A stretch of 40,374 nucleotides of DNA from SLQH01 sp964612995 (GCA_964612995.1 CAZTGE010000021.1:1-40374), one strand, 5' to 3'; numbered from the stretch's first letter, positions 22,710 to 32,038 are shown. Notes: a model not told the origin generated them from the sequence alone. Numbers and translations are program-made.

Positions 22710-23717
22710 TCAGCGTCGATGTTGCAGCACCGTGGCGAGCAGTTCGTCGAGCGGCACGGTGGCGAGGCAGATGCACGAGTCGCAAGCACCGTAGTAGATA
22801 TACACCAGGCCGTCCTTGACCACGTTGGCCGAGGGGAAGACCACACGGGGGATGATCAGGCCGGTGGTCTCGTAATAGGTCTCGGGAGCGAAGATCGGAT
22901 GCGGGCACCTGGCGATCACCCGGCTGGGGTCATCGCGATCGAGCAGCATGACCCCGGTGCGGTAGTTGGCTGCGGCGTCGACGCCGTGGTAGATCAGCAG
23001 ATAGCCCTCCGCCGTCGCCAGCGGCGTGGCGCCGGCGCCGATCTTGACCCCCTCCCAGTCCTGTTCGACGGTCGCCACCAGCCTGGGCTCATTCCATGCG
23101 CGCAGGTCCGCGGAGTCGGTGACCCAGATCGAAGGATGGTCGAGCCCGCCGTACTGGGCGCCGGTGTAGTGCTGCGGCCGCCGCAACATCGCGTAACGAC
23201 CAGCGATGCGCTCGGGAAACAACACGCAATCGCGATCGTCCACCTCCGGCGGGGTGACCGGGCCGAGGTCCTCCCAGGCGATCAGATCGCGACTGCGGGC
23301 GAGACCCGAACGGTAGAGGTTGGGATCATCTGGGGGCACGAAGCTCGCTTCGGTATAACCGGGCACCCCCACGCCGTTGGGATGGCAAGACGAGGCGTAA
23401 TTACGGTGGACGTAGGTCATCAGGTACTCGCCGTCTATCGCCACCACCCGCGGATCCTCGACCGTGCCGTAGGGCGTGCCCAGCTGGGCGGCGGTGAACA
23501 CCGGTTCCTCGCGCACCAGCTCGAAGTGCACGCCGTCGCCGCTGGCGAGCAGGCCGACGTGGCTGTAGAGCGGGGCGAGGCTGGAACAGGCGCGTTCGAG
23601 CAGGTAGACGGTGCCGTCGTCCGCGAGGACCGCCCCGGGGTTGAAGGTGGCGACCCGCCGCCAGGGAAGCCGGCCGGGCCGGACGATGGGGTTCTCGGGG
23701 TGGCGCTGCAGCTGCAT
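22710..23717 (-). CDS. GH130-family mannoside phosphorylase-like protein
   Basis: 335 residues, a five-bladed propeller. GH130 enzymes phosphorolyse beta-mannosidic bonds and release mannose 1-phosphate. Family motifs visible are NPIVRPG near the start, FNPGAVL, GTVEDPRVV (contains the conserved catalytic Asp), HPSIWVTDS, KIGAGATPL, YLLIYHGVD and PSANVV..LVYIYYGACDS at the end. No signal peptide, so cytoplasmic. The start at 23717 is preceded by AGGAGA. It lies between the ABC exporter and mutY on the minus strand. The precise linkage (Man-Glc, Man-Man or Man-GlcNAc) cannot be read from the sequence. Confidence 0.88.
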   Translation of the reverse strand: MQLQRHPENPIVRPGRLPWRRVATFNPGAVLADDGTVYLLERACSSLAPLYSHVGLLASGDGVHFELVREEPVFTAAQLGTPYGTVEDPRVVAIDGEYLMTYVHRNYASSCHPNGVGVPGYTEASFVPPDDPNLYRSGLARSRDLIAWEDLGPVTPPEVDDRDCVLFPERIAGRYAMLRRPQHYTGAQYGGLDHPSIWVTDSADLRAWNEPRLVATVEQDWEGVKIGAGATPLATAEGYLLIYHGVDAAANYRTGVMLLDRDDPSRVIARCPHPIFAPETYYETTGLIIPRVVFPSANVVKDGLVYIYYGACDSCICLATVPLDELLATVLQHRR

Positions 23718-23809
23718 GGTCTCTCCTGTGGCGGCGACCCTACGCCGCCGTCGCCGTCTGGCCAGATGGGGGTGCGCCCGTCGGCTGCTCTGTCCGCGCC
23801 GGTCCGGCC

Positions 23810-25810
23810 TCAAGCCGGGCTGAGTTCCACGCTCTGGCCCGCGACCATCTGTGCGTAGGGCCCACCGGCACGCATGAGCTGCACGTGGTCGCCCTGCTCG
23901 ACGATGCGACCGTGCTCGAGTACCACGATCAGCTCGGCGTTGCGGATGGTGTGCAACCGGTGCGCGATGACGAAGGTGGTGCGCCCCATGCGCAGGCGAT
24001 CGAGCGATTCCTGGATCAAGCGTTCGTTGTCGCTGTCGAGGTTCGAGGTCGCCTCATCGAGGATCAGGATCGCCGGATCGGCGAGCATCGCGCGCGCGAT
24101 CGCGATCCGCTGGCGCTGCCCGCCGGAGAGCCGCACCCCCCGCTCGCCGATCACCGTGTCCAGGCCCTGCTCGAGCCCGGCGATGAACTCCCAGGCGTTG
24201 GCGCCGCGTGCAGCGGTTTCGACCTCGGCCGGCGTCGCGTCGCGACGCGCATAGGCGATGTTGTCGTGGATGGTCCCATCGAACAGGAACACCTCCTGCT
24301 GCACCAGGCCGAGCAGGCCGCGGTAGCTGCGCAGCTGGAAATCGCGGATATCGGTGCCATCGAGGCGGATCGCGCCGTGGCTGGGATCGTAATAGCGCGC
24401 GACCAGGTTGGTCACCGTCGTCTTGCCGGCGCCCGAGGGGCCGACGAGGGCGACCGTGGTTCCACCCGGCACCGACAGGGTGAAGTCGCGCAGGACCGGT
24501 TCGCGTACGGGCTCGCCGGAGGCAGCGGGGTAGGCGAAGGACACGTGCTCGAAGTCGATACGCTCCAGCCGTTGCGGGGCGATGGTCGCGCCGGGCCGAT
24601 CGGGCATCTCCGGCGCTTCGTCGAGGACCTCGTAGACCCGGTCCATGCTGGCCAGCCCGCGCTGGGTCTCGGTGACCGAGCGGACGATCATCAGTACCGG
24701 ATTGAGCACCTGCGCGCTGAGCAGCTGCATGGCCACGATCTGGCCGACGCGCAGCTCGCCCTCGAGCACATACCAGCCGCCGAGCACCACGATGGCCAGA
24801 CTGACCACCGGCAGCAATACCTCCCATGAGAACAGCAGCAGCTGCATGCGCAGCTGGGTCCACACATGTTCGCGCATCACGGTGTGATGGCCTACGGCGT
24901 ACTCGAGTTGCTCGCGGCGTTCGCGGGCGAAGGAACGGACCACCCGGATCCCGCCGAAGACCTCGTTCAGCCGCCCATCGATCTCGCCGCGTTGTTTGCG
25001 CATCGCGCGCCACACCGGGCGGATACGGCGCACGAACCGATGATAGACCAATCCGCAGATCAGCAGCAGACCGAGCGCGAGCGCGGTCACCTGCCAGTTG
25101 ATCGCCACCAGCACCCCGATGACCACCAGCAGCCGGACCAGCGCCGAGATCGGACGGATAACCGCCTGCTGCACCAGACCGGCGGTACCGTCGACATCGC
25201 CGGACAGGCGAGATTGGATCCCGCCTGTCTTCATGCCCTCCAGGCGCGACAACGGCAGATGCATCAGGCGATCGTGCAGGTCGCGGCGCAGGCGCTGGGT
25301 CAGCTCTGCCCCGAGCACCGCTTGGAGGTAGCCCCGACTCAGGCCGATCAGGCGTCCGGCGACGATGAGCACGAGGCAGACCAGGCCGATGATCAGCAGG
25401 GCGTTGCGTGGTTCGGCGATGCGCGCGAGATCGGGCAGCCGCTCGTTGGCGCCGGGACCGATGATATCGATCATCCAGCCGATGAGCACCGGCCAGGCGG
25501 CATCGAGGCCGGCCACGACCAGCGCCATCGCCAGAACGCCGAACACCCGCCAGCGTGCCGGCCAGAGCCAGCGGGCATAGCGCGCCAGATGGCGGCGGCG
25601 TTCGTCGCGTCGGGCCTGGCGTCGCTGTGGTGCGGCCTGCCCACCATCGGATCCGGCCGCGGGCCCGGCGATGCGCCCGGCGCGCCAGTGCTTCATGAAC
25701 GCCCGGAAGCGTCGTTTCGAACTCGGGGCACGCTGCAGCTCGTGATCGTCAGGCAGTTCGATACCATCGCCGCGACCACCGCCGCGCATACCGCCTCCCA
25801 CTCCGGGCAT
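23810..25810 (-). CDS. ABC exporter, fused membrane-ATPase half transporter
   Basis: 666 residues. About 70 residues of Gly/Arg-rich cytoplasmic N-terminus, then six transmembrane helices (~85-380, e.g. VFGVLAMALVVAGLDAAWPV, LLIIGLVCLVLIVAGRLIG), then a nucleotide-binding domain with Walker A GPSGAGKTT (~453), signature LSGGQRQR (~562), Walker B ILILDEATS (~582) and IAHRLHT H-loop. MsbA-like organisation suggests a homodimeric lipid, peptide or drug exporter. AGGAG is seven bases before the ATG at 25810. It may be cotranscribed with the upstream GH-A-like lipoprotein gene, 71 bp away. Substrate unknown. Confidence 0.9.
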   Translation of the reverse strand: MPGVGGGMRGGGRGDGIELPDDHELQRAPSSKRRFRAFMKHWRAGRIAGPAAGSDGGQAAPQRRQARRDERRRHLARYARWLWPARWRVFGVLAMALVVAGLDAAWPVLIGWMIDIIGPGANERLPDLARIAEPRNALLIIGLVCLVLIVAGRLIGLSRGYLQAVLGAELTQRLRRDLHDRLMHLPLSRLEGMKTGGIQSRLSGDVDGTAGLVQQAVIRPISALVRLLVVIGVLVAINWQVTALALGLLLICGLVYHRFVRRIRPVWRAMRKQRGEIDGRLNEVFGGIRVVRSFARERREQLEYAVGHHTVMREHVWTQLRMQLLLFSWEVLLPVVSLAIVVLGGWYVLEGELRVGQIVAMQLLSAQVLNPVLMIVRSVTETQRGLASMDRVYEVLDEAPEMPDRPGATIAPQRLERIDFEHVSFAYPAASGEPVREPVLRDFTLSVPGGTTVALVGPSGAGKTTVTNLVARYYDPSHGAIRLDGTDIRDFQLRSYRGLLGLVQQEVFLFDGTIHDNIAYARRDATPAEVETAARGANAWEFIAGLEQGLDTVIGERGVRLSGGQRQRIAIARAMLADPAILILDEATSNLDSDNERLIQESLDRLRMGRTTFVIAHRLHTIRNAELIVVLEHGRIVEQGDHVQLMRAGGPYAQMVAGQSVELSPA

Positions 25811-25881
25811 CCGGACTCTCCTGCGCCGATCGCGGCGCTCGCATCACCGTCCGGCCATGACGCCCCGGGGCCCTCAGGGCC

Positions 25882-28593
25882 TCAGCGCTCGATCACGATG
25901 CTGGCCATGTCCACCCGGTAGCCGGCGTGATTGCCCTCCGCGACCGCGAAGGTGACCGTCGGGTTGGCGCCGAGCGCTTCGAGGTCGAGCGGAAGCTCGC
26001 GGATGCGGCAGACGTTGCTGCCGGTGATCGCGCGGGGGATGGTCAGTTCCTGATCGCCGATGCGCACGACCGCCTCGCCGTCGGACACCGATTCGACCAC
26101 GCAGCGGATCCAGGCGCGTTTGGCATCGGCCAGATCCTCGGCGCTGAGGTCGATGCTGGTGGTCCAGGGCTCATCGCGGCCGACCTCCTTGAGCACGTCA
26201 TCGGCAAAATGCTGGTGCCGCGTGACTTCGGCCTTATCGACCGGATCGCCAGCCAGATCGAGCACGAAGCGGGCGGCGCGCCGGGCGGGCAGGCTGATGG
26301 TCGTGCGGTAGCCGGTACCGCTGGCCTCGACCGGCTCCCTGGCCACGTCGAAGCTGAAGTCCTCGCGGTCGAGGGTGACCACCGCCTGCTCGCCGCCGGT
26401 GAAAGTGGTGCCGGTCGGGGCGGTGAGATCGACGGCGATCCGGCGCGGCGTACGATGATCGTTCCAGACGAACACGACCAGCTTCTTGGCATCGTCCGAG
26501 CGCGGCGCGCCGGGATCGGTGCCGTCGATCGCCGCGATGCACCAGACATCTCCTTCGTCGCTGTGCGTGCGCAGCAGCCGCCCGCGCAAACAGCTCATCA
26601 GACCGTAGGCGATATCGGTCGCCTTGGGCGTGTGGTCGATGTGGATCACCGTGCGCGCCATCGCCTTGTCCGGCGTCTGTAGCACCGCGTACAGGCAGTC
26701 GCGCATGTTGTAGCTCAGGCGCTTGAACGACTGGGCCCGCTTGGCCTCTTCGGCGTCGGCGACATAGCCACGCGAGGGGATGTCGAGCAGATCGTTGGTC
26801 TCGGTGTTGTAGCTGTAGAGCCACTTGTCGTGCTTCGCCATACCGTAGGCGGTGAGTACCTCGTAGGTTCCGGGGATGGTCGCGGTATCGCCCTGGTAGT
26901 GGTGTTCGTGACAGCCGTCGATCCAGTCGATGGTTTTGTCGATCGTCGGCTGGTAGAGCATGTCCCACATCGCCCAGTGGTCCTCGTTCCACTTCTTGCC
27001 CCAGCCAACGATGACCTTGGTCTCCGGGCTGATCTCCTTGACGTTCTTCGCGACCACCATCGCCATCCGGTCGTAGATGTAGCCGTTACCGAGGCCCGAC
27101 CAGTAGGTGAACTGGGTCTTGTCGTAGACCTCCCACTTGCCCTTGGCGTTCTTGCGCCACCTGAAGTGGGGGATCACCAGCCCACCGGTGGTGCGGACCG
27201 CCCCGCCCTCCTCAGCGTTTGCGCTATCGAAGAACTTCGGATCGAAGTTACGACCCTTGGCCCAGTCGAGATAGGGCTCGTTCCAGAATTCCAGCACCGC
27301 CTGTTCCGGGTTGGCCTTGGACCTGGTCGCATAATCACGGGCGGCCTTGGTCAGCTGGGCCTCCCACTTCTCGCTCTTGAGCAGGGTCGCGGGCTGGGTG
27401 CGATCGCCCCACATCTCGATGATGAACTTCTCGCCCTTCTGCGGCGGGGTCGGACCACCGTGCGGCAGGGTGTGGTATTCGCGCTGGCAACCGGGGCGGT
27501 ATTGCTCGGGCAGGTCCGGCGCGTAGCCGCCGAACATCCCGGCAGGCACGAATGCGTGGTCGTTCACGCTCAGGGTCTTGCCGTCGACGCGTACCTGCGC
27601 CGGCTCATCGCCCTGGTCCGGGTAGACCACGGTCTCGATCGCGGTGACGGTGAAGACGACCTCGCCCACGCCCAAAGGGTTGACCGCGCCGATGGCGAAT
27701 TCCTGGATCTGCCCCAGGTCCAGGGTGTAGTCCTCGTCGCTGGTCTTGGTGTATTTCGCCGGGCAGACCCATTCGGCGATGGTGAAATCGGTGAAGCGGG
27801 CGATGCCGCTGTTCTCGGTGTCGACCAGGGGCACCACATCCTTGCAGTAGTACCAGCTGCCGTCGGCCTCGCGGGCCCAGAGCGTGACCGAGACATCGCC
27901 CCGGGGTTCGTCGGTGGTGACGGTGAGTTTGAGCCCGTCGTAGGCGGTCCAGTCCTGGGGTTCGGCGTAGCTGTGCCGGCTGCACTTGAAGCGGTTCCAG
28001 TTCACCCGCTCCCTACCCAGGTCGAAGCGCAGCGCGAGGCCGTCATCCCAAAGGCCGATATTGAAGTAGCCGGCCGAGACCGGCAGCACGGCCTTGCCGC
28101 TGACCTCGGCCTCATAGGCCTCGCCGACGGTCCCCGCCGGGGTCAGGGTCTTGCCGGTGACCGTTCCGGCGACCTTCCAGGTGCGGGGGTCGCCGGTGTC
28201 CTTGTCGAAGCCCAGGTCGACGGTGCAGCGGACATCGTGGGGTTGCTTGTCGGTCGGTACCCAGTTGTCGGGCTGGATGTGGAGCACGATGTCGCCGCTG
28301 AGCCGGCCATCGACCATCTGCAGGCCATCGGCGCTGCAGGTATGGGCCGCCTTGTTGTATTCCGGCGTGATCGCCTCGCCCGCGAGCCATTCGCCATCGG
28401 CAACGGCGAGGGTGATCCTGGCCCCCCCCTTGACCACACCGCCGAGGGTCACCTGCAGCTCATAGTTGTCCTCGCTGAGCTGCTGGACGTGGTCCTGGAT
28501 GTCGAACAAGGACTCGACGGTGGGTTCGGCCGCGTTCAGCGCGCAAGCGGACAGGAGCAGCAGGGGCAGGACGAGGGAGCGAGGTACACGCAT
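25882..28593 (-). CDS. Large lipoprotein with clan GH-A-like glycoside hydrolase domain
   Basis: 903 residues. The N-terminus SLVLPLLLLSAC is a lipobox, so it is a lipid-anchored exported protein. The first ~340 residues look like beta-sandwich modules. The central part resembles a TIM-barrel glycoside hydrolase: VLEFWNEPYLDW places an acid/base candidate at Glu439 after the usual NE, and YNTETND places a nucleophile candidate at Glu598, in order and spacing right for strands 4 and 7 of clan GH-A. The last ~200 residues form another beta domain (FVWNDHRTPRRIAVDL). A polysaccharide-degrading role is inferred; the family number and substrate are not recognised. GGAG precedes the ATG. Confidence 0.7.
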   Translation of the reverse strand: MRVPRSLVLPLLLLSACALNAAEPTVESLFDIQDHVQQLSEDNYELQVTLGGVVKGGARITLAVADGEWLAGEAITPEYNKAAHTCSADGLQMVDGRLSGDIVLHIQPDNWVPTDKQPHDVRCTVDLGFDKDTGDPRTWKVAGTVTGKTLTPAGTVGEAYEAEVSGKAVLPVSAGYFNIGLWDDGLALRFDLGRERVNWNRFKCSRHSYAEPQDWTAYDGLKLTVTTDEPRGDVSVTLWAREADGSWYYCKDVVPLVDTENSGIARFTDFTIAEWVCPAKYTKTSDEDYTLDLGQIQEFAIGAVNPLGVGEVVFTVTAIETVVYPDQGDEPAQVRVDGKTLSVNDHAFVPAGMFGGYAPDLPEQYRPGCQREYHTLPHGGPTPPQKGEKFIIEMWGDRTQPATLLKSEKWEAQLTKAARDYATRSKANPEQAVLEFWNEPYLDWAKGRNFDPKFFDSANAEEGGAVRTTGGLVIPHFRWRKNAKGKWEVYDKTQFTYWSGLGNGYIYDRMAMVVAKNVKEISPETKVIVGWGKKWNEDHWAMWDMLYQPTIDKTIDWIDGCHEHHYQGDTATIPGTYEVLTAYGMAKHDKWLYSYNTETNDLLDIPSRGYVADAEEAKRAQSFKRLSYNMRDCLYAVLQTPDKAMARTVIHIDHTPKATDIAYGLMSCLRGRLLRTHSDEGDVWCIAAIDGTDPGAPRSDDAKKLVVFVWNDHRTPRRIAVDLTAPTGTTFTGGEQAVVTLDREDFSFDVAREPVEASGTGYRTTISLPARRAARFVLDLAGDPVDKAEVTRHQHFADDVLKEVGRDEPWTTSIDLSAEDLADAKRAWIRCVVESVSDGEAVVRIGDQELTIPRAITGSNVCRIRELPLDLEALGANPTVTFAVAEGNHAGYRVDMASIVIER

Positions 28594-28678
28594 GAGCTTC
28601 TCCGCATGGCCGGTGCAGGACGGGCCGGTTGAGCGCCGGTGGCGCGGGGTCGGACCCGCGGGCCCGATCCCCGGCAGT

Positions 28679-28699
28679 ATGGCCGCGAAATACGGCCAT
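28679..28699. promoter_or_regulatory. Short inverted repeat in divergent promoter gap
   Basis: ATGGCCG and CGGCCAT with seven bases between, in the 267-bp gap between the GH-A-like gene (minus) and yjbQ (plus). A second small dyad ATGCT-GT-AGCAT is at 28709-28720. The AT-rich GAAATA centre could be part of a promoter. The rest of the gap shows no gene. Confidence 0.35.
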
Positions 28700-28860
28700 C
28701 AAGCAACCATGCTGTAGCATTCCGCGTCAGTGCCCGCGCGCACTCTGGAACGCATGGAGGGCATGGGGCCCGACTCTCCCCATGATCGCGGACCTGCGCG
28801 CCGTTGCACTCCGGCGGCATCCCGGCCTTGTGCCCCGGCCGGCCCGGGGATGATGCGGGC

Positions 28861-29283
28861 ATGCAGTGGCAACAGCACACGCTCCGCCTCAAGGCCCGTG
28901 CGCGGGGCTTCCATCTGGTCACGCCGGAGATCATCAGTCAGCTGCCGGATCTCGGCCGGTTCCGGATCGGACTGGCACATCTGTTCATCCAACACAGCTC
29001 GGCGAGCCTGAGCATCAACGAGAACGCCGACCCGGACGTCCGCGGCGACCTCGAACGCTGGTTCAGCCATCAGGTCCGCGAGGGCGAACCGTTCTACGAG
29101 CATACGCTCGAGGGCCCGGACGACATGCCAGCCCACATCAAGGCGGTGATCATCGGCCCCTCGCTGAGCATCCCGATGAGCGACGGACACCTCGCCCTCG
29201 GCACCTGGCAGGGCATCTATCTGTGCGAACATCGCGATCGCGCCGGGCCGCGCCGGGTGGTGGCCACGCTGATGGGCAGCTGA
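28861..29283 (+). CDS. yjbQ: YjbQ family protein (UPF0047)
   Basis: 140 residues. The family has weak thiamin-phosphate synthase activity reported for some members, but the physiological role is unsettled. The motif LFIQHSSASLSINENADPDV (residues ~41-60) with its HSSA and the C-terminal GTWQGIYLCEHRD are the family hallmarks and hold the conserved histidines. The start at the ATG before QWQQHTLRLK is chosen because it aligns with family N-termini; upstream ATGs lack a ribosome-binding site. It is directly followed, with no gap, by the trmO reading frame. Confidence 0.9.
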   Translation: MQWQQHTLRLKARARGFHLVTPEIISQLPDLGRFRIGLAHLFIQHSSASLSINENADPDVRGDLERWFSHQVREGEPFYEHTLEGPDDMPAHIKAVIIGPSLSIPMSDGHLALGTWQGIYLCEHRDRAGPRRVVATLMGS

Positions 29284-29859
29284 GTGGCCGCCGAGCAGGA
29301 CTCGCGACCAGACCCGGAATGTCGCCCCGAGAACATCGACGGTCCGGTCCCCGCCGGGCGCCAGCCGGTGATCGAGGATCCGGATCACCTCCCCGCCTGC
29401 ACCATGCAACCGGTCGGGGTGGTCCATTCCCCCTACCGCAACCACTTCGACACCCCACGCCAGCCGGCCGTCGCGGCGCAATGCGACGGTTGGGTGGTGT
29501 TACGTCGTGGGCTGCAGAACCTCGCCCGCGACCTGCGCGGCTTCGAGCGCATCTGGATCCTGTTCCAGTTCAACTACTCGCGCGGCTGGCGCCACACGGT
29601 GGTCCCGCCGCGCGACAACATACCGCGCGGACTGTTCGCCACCCGCTGTCCGCATCGCCCCAACCCCATCGGCCTGTCGTGCGTACGCCTGCTCAACGTG
29701 GTTGGGCGCAAAATCCTCATCCGCGACCACGACCTGCTCCACGGCACACCGGTACTCGACATCAAACCCTACCTGCCCTATTGTGAGGCGTGGCCCGACG
29801 CTGCCGCCGGCTGGGTTGATGAACTCACGCATCCTGGCCCCGACCATCGTTGGGAGTGA
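29284..29859 (+). CDS. trmO: tRNA (N6-threonylcarbamoyladenosine37-N6)-methyltransferase TrmO/TsaA-like
   Basis: SAM-dependent methyltransferase fold (YaeB/VirR type) that methylates t6A37 in certain tRNAs. Core motifs are PVGVVHSPYRN, FNYSRGW, IPRGLFATRCPHRPNPIGLS and GTPVLDIKPYLPYC. The frame can start at a GTG right after the yjbQ stop (191 residues), but family alignment favours the ATG at 29404 before QPVGVVHSPY, giving ~151 residues. The first 40 residues are low complexity. tsaB, which helps make the t6A substrate, is in the same window at 36.7 kb. Confidence 0.85.
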   Translation: MAAEQDSRPDPECRPENIDGPVPAGRQPVIEDPDHLPACTMQPVGVVHSPYRNHFDTPRQPAVAAQCDGWVVLRRGLQNLARDLRGFERIWILFQFNYSRGWRHTVVPPRDNIPRGLFATRCPHRPNPIGLSCVRLLNVVGRKILIRDHDLLHGTPVLDIKPYLPYCEAWPDAAAGWVDELTHPGPDHRWE

Positions 29860-29874
29860 TGGGGGAGCAGGAGC

Positions 29875-30681
29875 ATGCAGACGATGCGGGCGATCTTCGC
29901 CGAGGAACGCACCGCCATCGGTCGCCGCTTCAACCTGCTGATCTCGATCCTGATCCTGGTCTCGCTGATCTCCCTCACCCTCGAGACCCTGCCCGGGCTC
30001 GACCACCGCCTCCATGCGATCCTGACGATCATCGACGCTCTCACCGTCGCCTGCTTCACCTTCGAGTACATCGGCCGGCTGCTCTACTCGCGTCGCACTT
30101 GGCACTATGCGCTCTCCTTCTACGGCATCGTCGACCTGCTGGCGATCCTGCCGTTCTACCTCGCCTCTGGCATCGACCTGCGCAGCGTACGTGCGGTGCG
30201 TCTGCTGCGGGTGGTGCGCGTGTTCAAGCTCGCTCGTTACTCGCGCGCGCTCAATCGCCTGACCATCGCGGTCCGCTTGATCCACGAGGAGCTGATCCTC
30301 TTCGCCGGGATCTCTGTCGTGTTGATCTACATCGCGGCGGTCGGCATCTACTACTTCGAGCACCAGGCGCAGCCCGAGCACTTCGCCTCGATCCTCCATT
30401 CGCTGTGGTGGGCGGTGATCACGCTGACCACCGTCGGTTACGGCGACGTCTATCCCGTGACCGTCGGCGGCCGCCTGTTCACCTTCTGCATCCTGTTGGT
30501 GGGCATCGGGGTGATCGCGCTGCCCTCAGGCCTGTTCGCCAGCGCGCTCTCGCGCGCGCGGGAGATCAACCTCGACCATCCCGATGCGTCGCCGACCGAG
30601 ATCAACGCGGTCATCGCCGACGAGCTCGACCCGGAGATCCGCGAGGCGGTGGCCGAGCGCGACCGCTCGCAATCAGGATGA
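29875..30681 (+). CDS. Voltage-gated-type potassium channel
   Basis: 268 residues with six transmembrane helices. S4 is an Arg-rich voltage-sensor helix (RSVRAVRLLRVVRVFKLARY, Arg at every third position). The pore has the selectivity filter TTVGYGD at residues 185-191. Length and order fit bacterial Kv-like channels. AGGAG lies just before the ATG. It begins 15 bp after trmO, so yjbQ-trmO-channel are likely one operon. K+ selectivity is inferred from the filter; gating is not tested. Confidence 0.92.
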   Translation: MQTMRAIFAEERTAIGRRFNLLISILILVSLISLTLETLPGLDHRLHAILTIIDALTVACFTFEYIGRLLYSRRTWHYALSFYGIVDLLAILPFYLASGIDLRSVRAVRLLRVVRVFKLARYSRALNRLTIAVRLIHEELILFAGISVVLIYIAAVGIYYFEHQAQPEHFASILHSLWWAVITLTTVGYGDVYPVTVGGRLFTFCILLVGIGVIALPSGLFASALSRAREINLDHPDASPTEINAVIADELDPEIREAVAERDRSQSG

Positions 30682-30719
30682 CACGGGAGAACGGCGTCAT
30701 GCCCGGCGGCCACGCACGG

Positions 30720-30746
30720 GCTCGCGTTCACGGATGTGAAGCGAGC
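30720..30746. repeat. Stem-loop between convergent genes
   Basis: GCTCGC-G-TTCAC pairs with GTGAA-GCGAGC through an 11-bp stem with one bulge and a GGAT loop. It lies between the K+ channel (plus) and the SpoIIAA-like gene (minus). It could act as a bidirectional transcription stop; no T run is present. Confidence 0.5.
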
Positions 30747-30853
30747 GCATGACGTTGACTCGCTCAGTCGACCTCTGAGGGGGTCCGTCTACAAAGACCT
30801 GTGGCCGGAAGACGAGGGCTCAAATCGGGCGACACACTCCGGGTGAGGACCCC

Positions 30854-31297
30854 TCAGACGCGGAGGCGCAGCACCTCACGACGCTGTGAGTTCGTGACGT
30901 CCGTCTCGCGCGCGGCGTCGACCCGCTCCACGAGCCAGTCGCGGGCAGCGGCCTCTGTGGGGAAGGTACGCACCCTCCAGCTCAGGGGCGCACCGGCGGC
31001 GAGCAGGGCGGTCATGTGCTCGCAAGTCGTGTGCTCATCTACCACAAGCGCCACCTGCTTGTCGGGCACCTCGAGCGAAAGCCGTGCGGCGTCGCGCTGC
31101 AGGACCATCCGGGTGGGTTCTCCCAGCCGCAGCGTGGCCAGGTTCTCGCCCCGGACCAGCACCCGCGCACACTCGCGGAACAGCGGGGTTCGCCGCATCC
31201 AGGCGAGGAAGCGCAGGGCCTCGACCCCATCGACATGCTCGCTGAGCACGATTTCGAACAGGTCGGTCTCAGCATCGAAATACGAGACGATCGGCAT
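30854..31297 (-). CDS. SpoIIAA-like/STAS-type small protein, uncertain
   Basis: 147 residues, not firmly recognised. The N-terminus (SYFDAETDLFEIVLSEHVDGVEALRF) and the later ATLRLGEPTRMVLQ..VALVVDEHTTCEHMTALL and FPTEAAARDWL pattern recall SpoIIAA-like (STAS-related) proteins, in which the last helix reads like AxxWL. No phosphorylatable-serine motif was confirmed. AGGGGGT precedes the ATG. It diverges from rubrerythrin. A regulatory role is possible; treat as hypothetical. Confidence 0.55.
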   Translation of the reverse strand: MPIVSYFDAETDLFEIVLSEHVDGVEALRFLAWMRRTPLFRECARVLVRGENLATLRLGEPTRMVLQRDAARLSLEVPDKQVALVVDEHTTCEHMTALLAAGAPLSWRVRTFPTEAAARDWLVERVDAARETDVTNSQRREVLRLRV

Positions 31298-31491
31298 GGC
31301 GACCCCCTGCGACGGCGCTCGGGATGTGGTGGCGAGAAAGGAAATTCATGATATGCACCACCCGTAGAGATCACAAGTCAAGATATCACGAATCGGCCGG
31401 TTCGCGAGCCAACACCAGCGTTGCGCAAGCGTAGTCAGGGCCGATCCGGCGCAGTGCGTCGACCACCACCACCCCAGAGGAGTCCGATCCC
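31298..31491. promoter_or_regulatory. Divergent promoter region with AT-rich patch
   Basis: The 194-bp gap between the SpoIIAA-like gene and rubrerythrin has an unusually AT-rich stretch (AAAGGAAATTCATGATATG and then TCAAGATATCACGAATC) in an otherwise GC-rich window. GAGGAG lies ten bases before the rubrerythrin ATG. Such patches hold promoters or stress-regulator sites; I cannot name the site. Confidence 0.4.
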
Positions 31492-31992
31492 ATGAGCACG
31501 ACCGACAACCTGCAGGAAGCCTTCGCCGGCGAGAGCCAGGCCAACCGTACCTACCTCGCCTTCGCCAAGAAGGCCGATGACGAAGGCCTGTCGCAGGTCG
31601 CCAGGCTGTTCCGCGCCGCCGCCGCCGCCGAGACCATCCACGCCCACGCCCATCTGCGCGTCCTCGGGGGCGTCAAGGATACGGCCACCAACCTCGGCAC
31701 GGCGATCGAAGGCGAGGGCTTCGAGTTCCAGCAGATGTACCCGAAGTTCGTCGCCGAGGCCGAGGCGGAAGGCAACCAGCCCGCAGTGATGACCTTCAAG
31801 AACGCGTTGGCGGTCGAGGAGATCCATCACCAGCTCTACTCCGAAGCCCGCGAAGCCGTCAAGGGGGGCAAGGATCTGCCCGCGGCCACCATCCACGTCT
31901 GCCCGGTCTGTGGCAACACCGTCACCGGCGAGGTCCCGGGCGCCTGCCCGATCTGCGGCGTCGCCGGCGATACCTTCATGGCCATCGACTGA
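31492..31992 (+). CDS. Rubrerythrin
   Basis: Non-haem di-iron peroxidase that reduces H2O2 in the cytoplasm. 166 residues: a ferritin-like four-helix domain with ligands in EAFAGESQAN (Glu14), AAETIHAHAH (Glu47, His50) and AVEEIHHQLY (around Glu110, His112-113), followed by a rubredoxin-like Fe(Cys)4 domain (CPVC at 137-140, CPIC at 152-155). The order ferritin-like then rubredoxin is that of standard rubrerythrin. It is monocistronic-looking and followed by a strong stem-loop. Confidence 0.96.
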   Translation: MSTTDNLQEAFAGESQANRTYLAFAKKADDEGLSQVARLFRAAAAAETIHAHAHLRVLGGVKDTATNLGTAIEGEGFEFQQMYPKFVAEAEAEGNQPAVMTFKNALAVEEIHHQLYSEAREAVKGGKDLPAATIHVCPVCGNTVTGEVPGACPICGVAGDTFMAID

Positions 31993-31999
31993 TCACGAT

Positions 32000-32038
32000 C
32001 GCTTGCCGGGGTGTCGCTCCGCGGCACTCCGGCAAGCG
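32000..32038 (+). terminator. Stem-loop after rubrerythrin
   Basis: CGCTTGCCGG (32000-32009) pairs with CCGGCAAGCG (32029-32038), with the stem extended inward by GTG/CAC. It lies 7 bp after the stop codon. There is no T tract, so it may work with Rho or stabilise the mRNA. Confidence 0.6.

Noticed and set aside
30774..30856. TCTGAGGGGGTCC and GGACCCCTCAGA as ends of another small mobile element
   Set aside because: The 12-bp inverted repeat is imperfect, no flanking direct repeat is visible and the right end lies on the stop of a gene.
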